Shown here piece by piece: positions 7,977-14,056 of a stretch of DNA of 14,056 bases; within the stretch, counting starts at the first letter, position 1; each line of letters starts with the position of its first letter. The notes under the pieces are model-generated. The model did not search any database, was not told the DNA's origin, and saw only the letters and a list, made by a program, of their open reading frames with translations. Position numbers and translations under genes: made by a program. The DNA comes from an uncultured Burkholderiales bacterium. Its GTDB lineage: Bacteria; Pseudomonadota; Gammaproteobacteria; Burkholderiales; Burkholderiaceae_D. The stretch is from contig CAIVDH010000436.1 of the NCBI GenBank assembly GCA_903904635.1, positions 1 through 14,056 on the forward strand, in the 5' to 3' direction.

Positions 7977-8244
7977 ATTCGCTTTCGCCAAATCGCGCGT
8001 TAATCAATTCTACGAGCGCATCAAAGCACTCCTGCTCATCCGGGCCTTCGGCTTCTAGTGTTACGGTCGATCCTTTACCGGCAGCCAGCATCATGACGCC
8101 CATGATGGATTTTGCATTGATGCGGCGCTGATTTCGTGTGAGCCAGACTTCACTCTGAAATTTACCGGCAAGCTGCGTGAGCTTGGCAGACGCGCGCGCA
8201 TGCAAGCCGAGTTTATTAATGATTTCTAATTCTCTTGTAATCAT
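7975..8244 (-). CDS. ptsH: HPr phosphocarrier protein
   Basis: An 89-residue HPr that relays phosphate from enzyme I to EIIA domains. The active histidine is H15 in KLGLHARAS, with R17 beside it. S46 in NAKSIMGVMML matches the serine phosphorylated by HPr kinase/phosphorylase in Firmicutes and many proteobacteria. HprK is not in this window, so regulation at S46 is inferred. Length is typical. ATG 8244 gives the family start MITRELEI; the A-rich stretch before it has only a weak ribosome site. It lies 21 bases after the EIIA gene and 10 bases before ptsI, so all three are probably on one message. Confidence 0.96.
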   Translation of the reverse strand: MITRELEIINKLGLHARASAKLTQLAGKFQSEVWLTRNQRRINAKSIMGVMMLAAGKGSTVTLEAEGPDEQECFDALVELINARFGESE

Positions 8245-8265
8245 TTAGGCATTTTTCTTTTTAAA

Positions 8266-8673
8266 TTAATTTGGCGCCACACGTACGCGGTTATCAACCC
8301 GACAGGCACCGCTCTGGCCACCTGCCAGTGCCATTTCTACTGTTACATCAATTGTATTGTGGCGGTAGGTAAGGGCACGCAAAAGCATGGGCAGACTGAT
8401 ACCGGCAATCACTTCGATTTCACCCGGAATACAAAGCTGCAAAGTGCAATTCGATGGCGTGCCGCCCATCACATCGGTAATGACCAACACGCCCGTACCA
8501 TCGTTGATCCGGTCTATCGCTGCGCGTGCGAGCTCATAGACCTCTTTAGGATCCTGATCGGCCAAGACATCAACCGCCTCAATTTGTGCCGGCTCGGTGC
8601 GAAATACATGCGTCGCGGCTTCAATAAAAGCGCGCCCCAGTGGCGCGTGCGTCAAAAGCAGAATACCAACCAT
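8266..8673 (-). CDS. PTS EIIA component, mannose/fructose (EIIA-Man) type
   Basis: A 135-residue single-domain EIIA of the mannose family, accepting phosphate from HPr on H9 in ILLLTHAPLG. TDVMGGTPSN with D67 matches the TDMFGGTPSN signature of ManX. In a sugar PTS it would pass phosphate to an EIIB, but there is no EIIB, EIIC or EIID here. Such lone EIIA-HPr-EI sets in beta-proteobacteria are thought to be regulatory rather than transport systems; the target is unknown. ATG 8673 gives the standard MVGILLLTH start although no clear Shine-Dalgarno is visible. It lies 51 bases after gshB and 21 bases before ptsH. Confidence 0.92.
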   Translation of the reverse strand: MVGILLLTHAPLGRAFIEAATHVFRTEPAQIEAVDVLADQDPKEVYELARAAIDRINDGTGVLVITDVMGGTPSNCTLQLCIPGEIEVIAGISLPMLLRALTYRHNTIDVTVEMALAGGQSGACRVDNRVRVAPN

Positions 8674-8724
8674 GAAATTTGTCGCTGTTCTCGCAAAAAT
8701 TCAGTACGCGTTGCCAGGTTCAGT

Positions 8725-9657
8725 TTATTTTTCGATTGCGTCTATGAACATCTTGGCAACATTAAAGCCGGTCTGCTGCGTGATCTCCTGAAAGCAGGTC
8801 GGGCTGGTTACGTTAATCTCGGTCAGATAATGTCCGATAACGTCTAATCCTACCAGCATCAGGCCGCGTTTCTGCAATATCGGCCCAAGAGCCTCGCCGA
8901 TTTCGCGTTCACGAGGCGTGACAGCCATGGCCACACCGAGCCCGCCAGCAGCGAGATTGCCGCGCACTTCGCCAGCTTGCGGTATGCGCGCCAGGCTATA
9001 AGGAACGACTTCGCCATTGATGAGCAAGACGCGACGATCGCCCTGTGCAATTTCAGGAATATAGCGCTGTACCATGATGGTACGCAGCCCATGATGCGTC
9101 ATGGTCTCGATGATTGCGCCCAGATTTAAACCTTCATTACCCACTCTGAAAATACCCGCACCACCCATGCCATCGAGTGGCTTTAAGATGATGTCTTTAT
9201 GCTGTTCGTGAAACGCACGTATGCGTGCCTCGTCACTGGTAACCAATGTGGGTGCGATGAATTGCGGGAAGTGTGTGATCGCCAGTTTTTCATTGTGACT
9301 GCGTATGGCTTCCGGACGATTCAATACACGCGCACCATGCAGCTCTGCCAATTCCAGCAGGTAGGTGGCGTAGATATATTCCATGTTGAATGGTGGATCG
9401 GTGCGTTCTATGACGACATCAAATTCAGTCAAGGGCTGCAGCACCGGTGCATGTTGCACATGCCAGGCATCGGTCTTGCCTGTGAGCGCAACATGCGACA
9501 CATTAGCCAGCACATCCTTGCCGTTAAAAATCAAATCGCCATGTCCAAAAACATAAAGTTCATGACCACGACTGGCCGCCTCCGCCATCATTGCGTAGGT
9601 GGAGTCTTTATAAATCTTGAAGCCAGACAGCGGATCACAGGCAAACGCGATTTTCAT
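8725..9657 (-). CDS. gshB: Glutathione synthetase
   Basis: A 310-residue ATP-grasp ligase that joins glycine to gamma-glutamylcysteine, the second step of glutathione synthesis. Visible signatures: N-terminal FACDPLSGFKIYKDST (5-20), ERTDPPFNMEYIY (84-96), the glycine-rich ATP loop KPLDGMGGAGIF (159-170), GDRRVLLINGE (206-216), RGNLAAGG (232-239), and the metal-binding DVIGHYLTEINVTSP (272-286). Length is typical of the proteobacterial enzyme. ATG 9657 gives the standard MKIAFACDP start; the ribosome site is weak (AGAAAAG). It follows gshA by 53 A/T-rich bases with no terminator seen, so the two glutathione genes are probably co-transcribed. Confidence 0.97.
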   Translation of the reverse strand: MKIAFACDPLSGFKIYKDSTYAMMAEAASRGHELYVFGHGDLIFNGKDVLANVSHVALTGKTDAWHVQHAPVLQPLTEFDVVIERTDPPFNMEYIYATYLLELAELHGARVLNRPEAIRSHNEKLAITHFPQFIAPTLVTSDEARIRAFHEQHKDIILKPLDGMGGAGIFRVGNEGLNLGAIIETMTHHGLRTIMVQRYIPEIAQGDRRVLLINGEVVPYSLARIPQAGEVRGNLAAGGLGVAMAVTPREREIGEALGPILQKRGLMLVGLDVIGHYLTEINVTSPTCFQEITQQTGFNVAKMFIDAIEK

Positions 9658-9710
9658 TTAAGGCTTTTCTAAAGTTAAAACTTTTACTGCTTTTAAAACA
9701 CTGAATATTT

Positions 9711-11009
9711 TTAATACTCTTCCGGATTCGGATCTGTTTTTTCCAACTCCAGTGATGCTGCCAGCAAAGCCAGGCGCGCAACCACACCGTACATATAGAA
9801 ACGGTTAGGTGCTGCTGTACCGGGCTTGGCAGCCAAATCAGGTAATGCGTGCTGTTGTGCAAAGGCCAGCGGAACAAAATGTGCACCCGGTGCGTTAAGG
9901 TTTTCATCTACGCCGCGTTCGGCATGCACCCGATAAAAACCACCGACCACATAACGATCCATCATGTAAACGACAGGCTCAGCGACGGCATCATTGATAT
10001 GTTCAAAGGTGTGTACGCCTTCTTGCAAAATCACATCGGAGACTTCCATGCCTTCTTTGATAACCGACATTTTATTGCGCTGCTTGCGATTCAAATCTTT
10101 TACTTCCGACGCATCGCGCACGGTCATGATACCCATGCCATAAGTACCCGCATCGGCTTTGACGATGACAAATGGGGTTTCCTTGATGCCGTATTCTTTA
10201 TATTTTTTACGGATTTTAGTCAGCAACATATCAACATTGGTTGCCAGACATTCTTCACCGACGCGCTCATGAAAATTGATGCCTGTGCATTTTGCAAAAT
10301 AGGGATTCAGCATCCACTGATCAACATCGATCAGCTTGGCAAATTTTTTCGCTACTTCATCATAGGCAGCGAAGTGATTCGTCTTGCGACGCACGGCCCA
10401 GCCGGCGTGCAGCGGCGGCAGCAAAGTCTGCTCATGCAGGTTTTCCAGAATCGCCGGTATGCCGGAAGACAAATCATTGTTGAGCAAAATCGTGCATGGA
10501 TCAAAATTCTTCAGCCCTAAGCGGCGTCCGTTATTTAGTCTTTCCAGCGGTTCTAACGTAATGCTGGAACCATCCGGCAATTCGATTGCAGTTGGCTCTG
10601 TCACTTCCTCGGAGAGACTGCCCAGACGAACATTAAGACCAGTCTGGCGGAAAATCTGCATGAGTCTGGATACATTTTGCAGATAAAAAGTATTGCGGGT
10701 GTGACGCTCGGGAATCAACAGTAGGTTTTTCGCGTCCGGACAATATTTTTCAATTGCAGCCATCGCAGCTTGTACCGCCAGCGGCAACATTTCTGGTGCC
10801 AAATTATTAAAACCGCCTGGGAAAAGATTGGTATCGACAGGCGCGAGCTTAAAGCCGGAATTACGCAAATCGACTGAGCAATAAAACGGCGGCGTGTGCT
10901 CTTGCCATTCCAAGCGAAACCAGCGCTCAATAGCGGGCGTAGCCGCCAGGATTTTCTTTTCAAGCTCAAGCAGTGGGCCGTTGAGGGCTGTAACCAGATG
11001 GGGGACCAT
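9711..11009 (-). CDS. gshA: Glutamate-cysteine ligase, T. ferrooxidans family
   Basis: A 432-residue protein of the GshA family typical of beta-proteobacteria and acidithiobacilli (TIGR02049 type), distinct from the E. coli enzyme. It would make gamma-glutamylcysteine from glutamate, cysteine and ATP. Recognisable segments are YCSVDLRNSGFKLAPVDTNLFPGGFNNL in pieces at 43-70, LIPERHTRNTFYL (98-110), NNDLSSGIP (177-185), and a glycine-rich nucleotide-type loop KADAGTYGMGIMTV (284-297). The end is intact (DPNPEEY). ATG 11009 gives MVPHLVTALN; AAGG lies 9 bases before it. First gene of the gshA-gshB-EIIA-ptsH-ptsI unit. Family assignment is firm from these segments; the activity is taken from the family and from its neighbour gshB. 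Confidence 0.93.
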   Translation of the reverse strand: MVPHLVTALNGPLLELEKKILAATPAIERWFRLEWQEHTPPFYCSVDLRNSGFKLAPVDTNLFPGGFNNLAPEMLPLAVQAAMAAIEKYCPDAKNLLLIPERHTRNTFYLQNVSRLMQIFRQTGLNVRLGSLSEEVTEPTAIELPDGSSITLEPLERLNNGRRLGLKNFDPCTILLNNDLSSGIPAILENLHEQTLLPPLHAGWAVRRKTNHFAAYDEVAKKFAKLIDVDQWMLNPYFAKCTGINFHERVGEECLATNVDMLLTKIRKKYKEYGIKETPFVIVKADAGTYGMGIMTVRDASEVKDLNRKQRNKMSVIKEGMEVSDVILQEGVHTFEHINDAVAEPVVYMMDRYVVGGFYRVHAERGVDENLNAPGAHFVPLAFAQQHALPDLAAKPGTAAPNRFYMYGVVARLALLAASLELEKTDPNPEEY

Positions 11010-11164
11010 GGGGGGAAACCTTATTCGGGAGTTCTGACGTGCAAAGACATAACCAAGGGGCAGATTCTAACGGCAATCACTGTTTTCCGCGTCCTATGCC
11101 ATCAGCCAGTAATTGTCACGGATAGGTAAATTGGGCTAAAAGCCGAATTTTAAACCCTGAAAAG
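11010..11164 (-). promoter_or_regulatory. gshA upstream region (promoter expected, not resolved)
   Basis: This 155-base stretch between the amtB terminator and gshA must hold the gshA promoter. The best -10 is TAGAAT on the minus strand around 11070-11065, without a good -35 at normal spacing. A small GGCT-TTT-AGCC hairpin lies further upstream, near 11131-11143. I see no coding potential and no recognisable regulator site. Confidence 0.3.
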
Positions 11165-11189
11165 AAAAAAACGCCTCCCGAGGGAGGCG
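11165..11189 (-). terminator. Strong intrinsic terminator after amtB
   Basis: On the minus strand CGCCTCCC (11189-11182) pairs perfectly with GGGAGGCG (11179-11172) around two bases, or seven pairs with a CTCG tetraloop, and is followed by seven T (11171-11165). It lies about 40 bases after the amtB stop and separates the nitrogen operon from gshA. Confidence 0.93.
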
Positions 11190-11230
11190 CTCTAATGGCC
11201 CAAGACTGAGGCCAAGTACTACTGAGGAGA

Positions 11231-12760
11231 TCAGCCGTGATAAGCCGTTTCACCGTGGCTGGTGATGTCCAGACCTTCGCGCTCGTCTTCTTCAGACACA
11301 CGCAGACCCAGAGTCATGTCAACCACTTTATAAGCAATAACCGAGACCACACCGGACCAGATAACGGTGATGAGCACCGCTTTAATTTGTGTCCAGACTT
11401 GTGTAACGATTGAATACGCATCTGGCGTAACCATCGCAACGGTAGTCCAGTCAGCCACTGCGCTTGGGCCACCCATGTTAGGTGAGTTAAATACACCCGT
11501 CAGGATTGCGCCCAGGATGCCGCAAACACCGTGTACGCCAAAGACGTCCAGCGAATCATCCGCACCCAGCAGACGCTTCAGGCCATTCACACCCCACATG
11601 CCGGCAAAGCCAGACAAGAGGCCAATGATCAGAGCACCGACGATACCGACATTGCCACAGGCTGGGGTGATTGCTACCAGGCCAGCAACAGCACCAGAAG
11701 CGGCGCCCAGCATGGAAGGCTTGCCCTTGAATACCCATTCGGCAACACACCAGGCAATGACTGCGGCTGCAGTAGCGAGGAAGGTGTTAACGAAAGCCAG
11801 GGCTGCAAAACCATTTGCTTCAAGCGCAGATCCTGCATTGAAACCAAACCAGCCCACCCACAATAATGCCGCACCGACCATGGTCAGAGTCAGGCTGTGT
11901 GGTGCCATGGATTCTCTGCCGTAGCCCGTACGCTTGCCTACCATGTATGCGCCAACCAGACCGGCCACCGCAGCATTGATATGCACCACCGTACCACCTG
12001 CAAAATCAAGCGCACCCATTTGCCACAAGAAACCAGCTTTGCTATTCATTGCATCAACGACCGCTGCACTGGTATACATGTCAGGACCCATCCAAAACCA
12101 AACCATGTGCGCAATTGGCGCATAGCTGAAGGTGAACCACAACACACAGAACATCAGCACTGAGGAGAACTTCATACGCTCGGCAAACGAGCCCACAATC
12201 AGTGCGCAGGTAATGCCAGCAAAAGTGGCTTGGAAAGCAGCGAATACGAGCTCGGGTATATAAACGCCCTTGCTGAAGGTGGCAGCGCTGGAGAACGTAC
12301 CAGCCACATTATCCCAGCTGCCCTTCATGAACAGACGGTCAAAGCCACCGATAAATGCATTGCCTTCAGTGAAGGTGATGCTATAGCCATAAATGAACCA
12401 CAACACAACGATCAACGAGAAGGTAACCATTACTTGCATCAGTATGGAAAGCATATTTTTACTGCGGACCAGGCCTCCGTAAAACAAAGCCAGACCAGGA
12501 ATTGCCATCATAATGACCAGCAAAGTGGCAACCATCATCCAGGCGGTATCGCCCTTGTTAGGCACTGGCGGTACTGCAGCCGGTGCTTCTGCAGGAGCTG
12601 CTGCTGGTGCAGCTGGTGCCGCTGCAGCTGATGCTTCCGCAGCCGGAGCAGTCGAGGCTGCGGCTGGCGCAGCGGCATCTTCTGCTGATGCGACTTGCGT
12701 CATACCCAATGCAAACAACAATAGGCCGGCGCTCAAAAGGCTTGCAAAACATTTTTTCAT
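11231..12760 (-). CDS. amtB: Ammonium transporter AmtB with Ala/Pro-rich N-terminal extension
   Basis: A 509-residue inner-membrane ammonium channel of the Amt/Rh family, with about 11 membrane segments from residue 73 onward. The pore twin histidines are H260 (GGTVVH) and H410 (VFGVHG), spaced 150 residues as in E. coli (168 and 318). D252 and F307 match E. coli D160 and F215. An N-terminal signal peptide ends near ASA-ED (26-27), followed by about 40 Ala/Pro-rich residues before the first membrane helix. The cytosolic tail (LRVSEEDEREGLD) is of the type that contacts GlnK. ATG 12760 has AAGGGG 6 bases upstream and starts 10 bases after glnK. A strong terminator follows. Expressed with GlnK, probably under nitrogen limitation from the sigma-54 promoter upstream. 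Confidence 0.97.
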   Translation of the reverse strand: MKKCFASLLSAGLLLFALGMTQVASAEDAAAPAAASTAPAAEASAAAAPAAPAAAPAEAPAAVPPVPNKGDTAWMMVATLLVIMMAIPGLALFYGGLVRSKNMLSILMQVMVTFSLIVVLWFIYGYSITFTEGNAFIGGFDRLFMKGSWDNVAGTFSSAATFSKGVYIPELVFAAFQATFAGITCALIVGSFAERMKFSSVLMFCVLWFTFSYAPIAHMVWFWMGPDMYTSAAVVDAMNSKAGFLWQMGALDFAGGTVVHINAAVAGLVGAYMVGKRTGYGRESMAPHSLTLTMVGAALLWVGWFGFNAGSALEANGFAALAFVNTFLATAAAVIAWCVAEWVFKGKPSMLGAASGAVAGLVAITPACGNVGIVGALIIGLLSGFAGMWGVNGLKRLLGADDSLDVFGVHGVCGILGAILTGVFNSPNMGGPSAVADWTTVAMVTPDAYSIVTQVWTQIKAVLITVIWSGVVSVIAYKVVDMTLGLRVSEEDEREGLDITSHGETAYHG

Positions 12761-12770
12761 TTATATCCCC

Positions 12771-13127
<357 letters not shown>

Positions 13128-13889
13128 TTAAAATGCTTTGGTTACGGTAACTACGCCAGTTGTGCCGCCGAGATATCCTCTACCGCTAAAGTCATAAGTG
13201 GTTTTATTTGCATCTGTACCCACTACAGCTAAAGCAACAACCGCCAGGCCGAAGTCTTTGGTAAAGCCAACTTTCCAATCTGTGTAATCAGCAGCAGACA
13301 GATTCTTTACAACTTGCTTACCTGCATGCAGATTTAAAATGTAACCATCTTTAATTTCAACATTGGCACCGACATCGATGTAGTTACTGCCATCAGTATT
13401 TTCAGCCCAACCTATGAAATTGGTTAATGCGTGTGAATACTTAATGTAGGCTGGGCCATAGCCGACTTGAGCATAGGCTTCGGTAGTGTTTGCATTTGGA
13501 AGACCCGCAAGACTAAAGTTGTTCGATGGATAGAAATAACGAATCATGCCGACGTCGTATGACGCGCCCGCTATCTCACCGCGATTGCCGCCATAGAGAT
13601 CGATCTCATAAGTACCTTTACTGATATCTGCAGTATTGTCTTTAAGCCACTGAACGTTAGAAGCCCAGGTACCAACATAAAAGCCAGTTGGCGTGTGACT
13701 GTAATCAGCGCCCGCTGATACCGCAGGTTTCATGCGGGTTTGCGAAATACCACGGAAACGATAATCATTGGTTGCACCGACGTTAAATGAAAACACATGA
13801 TCTGGCGCAGGCGCTGCTGCTTCTTCAGCGTAAGCAAAGTTAGCTGCAAATGCACTCAGGATAGAGCTGGCAATAATTAGTTTTTTCAT
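13128..13889 (-). CDS. TIGR02001-type predicted outer-membrane protein
   Basis: A 253-residue exported protein of a conserved proteobacterial family (TIGR02001 type, 'TorF'-like) of unknown function. Residues 1-21 form a clear signal peptide, MKKLIIASSILSAFAANFAYA with cleavage before EEAAAP. The mature part is rich in alternating polar/hydrophobic strands, with NVGATNDYRFRGISQT near the N-terminus and a final Phe (TVTKAF), as in outer-membrane beta-barrels. ATG 13889 is chosen because AAGGA lies 5 bases upstream; a TTG at 13904 is the only longer option. First gene of the glnK-amtB operon. Its place suggests a role in uptake or envelope response under nitrogen limitation, but that is inference. 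Confidence 0.85.
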   Translation of the reverse strand: MKKLIIASSILSAFAANFAYAEEAAAPAPDHVFSFNVGATNDYRFRGISQTRMKPAVSAGADYSHTPTGFYVGTWASNVQWLKDNTADISKGTYEIDLYGGNRGEIAGASYDVGMIRYFYPSNNFSLAGLPNANTTEAYAQVGYGPAYIKYSHALTNFIGWAENTDGSNYIDVGANVEIKDGYILNLHAGKQVVKNLSAADYTDWKVGFTKDFGLAVVALAVVGTDANKTTYDFSGRGYLGGTTGVVTVTKAF

Positions 13890-13894
13890 GACGT

Positions 13895-13899
13895 TCCTT
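13895..13899 (-). promoter_or_regulatory. Ribosome binding site of the outer-membrane protein gene
   Basis: AAGGA on the minus strand, 5 bases before ATG 13889. It supports a start that places the signal peptide exactly at the N-terminus. Confidence 0.75.
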
Positions 13900-13956
13900 G
13901 ACAAAGAGTTTGTGAAGATTGATTAATGAGTAAAGCTTGTATGCTGCGAACAACTA

Positions 13957-13972
13957 AGCAGGAGCCATGCCA
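13957..13972 (-). promoter_or_regulatory. Sigma-54 (RpoN) promoter of the nitrogen operon
   Basis: The minus strand reads TGGCATGGCTCCTGCT. Against the -24/-12 consensus TGGCACG-N4-TTGCW it differs at two positions only, keeps the invariant GG and GC, and has the exact 10-base spacing between them. Transcription would start near 13946, 57 bases before ATG 13889. NtrC sites would be expected about 100 or more bases upstream, at or beyond the window edge. Confidence 0.82.
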
Positions 13973-13990
13973 GCTATTAATCTGTGATTT

Positions 13991-14007
13991 GCCTTATCAT
14001 TTAAGGC
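13991..14007. repeat. Perfect inverted repeat upstream of the sigma-54 promoter
   Basis: GCCTTA-TCATT-TAAGGC, a 6-base perfect dyad with a 5-base centre, 18 bases upstream of the -24 element. It could be a protein-binding site. It lacks a T run, so it is not an intrinsic terminator. No known operator matches it by eye. Confidence 0.45.
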
Positions 14008-14056
14008 AGAGAAACAGCATCCGCGCAGCATAATTCTTGGCGACAAGCAGTCTAAC

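Noticed and set aside
7965..7991. PtsI start at TTG 7991
   Set aside because: It lies inside ptsH, while ATG 7964 has an AAGGA site and the standard enzyme I start.
8359..8847. 162-codon plus-strand open frame spanning the EIIA-gshB junction
   Set aside because: Antisense to two well-supported genes and lacking family motifs or a ribosome site.
9658..9710. Repeat GTTTTAA in the gshA-gshB gap as a regulatory element
   Set aside because: Two short A/T-rich copies in an A/T-rich gap are expected by chance, and no known site fits.
9849..10520. 223-codon plus-strand open frame
   Set aside because: Lies antisense inside gshA and has no recognisable domain; gshA motifs are continuous across it.
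13978..13993. IHF site near the sigma-54 promoter
   Set aside because: AATCAC-N4-TAA on the minus strand misses the WATCAA-N4-TTR consensus at two positions. Too weak to call.

Overview
The window looks like chromosomal core DNA of a betaproteobacterium, most likely Burkholderiales and possibly the Oxalobacteraceae. The reasons are the gene contents and order: metX-metW, a man-type EIIA-HPr-EI set with no sugar permease behind gshA-gshB, a glutamate-cysteine ligase of the T. ferrooxidans family, and a TIGR02001-type outer-membrane protein ahead of glnK-amtB. Base composition is near 50% GC by eye and even throughout. I see no insertion sequence, phage, tRNA, rRNA or CRISPR. No stretch over about 230 bases lacks a gene.

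Layout from left to right. Bases 1-534 (minus): 5' part of pyrE, running off the window. Bases 650-1423 (plus): exodeoxyribonuclease III, the only plus-strand gene, divergent from pyrE. Bases 1439-5978 (minus): a tight unit metX > metW > ampG-like transporter > SpmA/SpmB fusion, with two 4-base ATGA overlaps and a 9-base gap. It has its own promoter and a structured leader of about 160 nt ending in a textbook intrinsic terminator just before metX, the layout of an attenuator or riboswitch. Bases 6207-11009 (minus): gshA > gshB > EIIA > ptsH > ptsI, joining glutathione synthesis to an incomplete, probably regulatory, phosphotransferase system. Bases 11165-11189: a strong intrinsic terminator closing the next unit. 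Bases 11231-13889 (minus): outer-membrane protein > glnK > amtB, a nitrogen-uptake operon preceded by a near-consensus sigma-54 promoter at 13957-13972.

How they work together: the right operon brings in ammonium under nitrogen control, with GlnK gating AmtB. The middle operon makes glutathione and a PTS phosphorelay that can signal carbon or nitrogen state. The left operon activates homoserine for methionine synthesis and also carries a muropeptide-type permease and an SpmAB-like membrane protein. The most interesting signals are the metX leader, the sigma-54-driven outer-membrane/GlnK/AmtB unit, and the SpmAB fusion beside an AmpG homologue in a probable non-sporulator. The genes themselves are known families.
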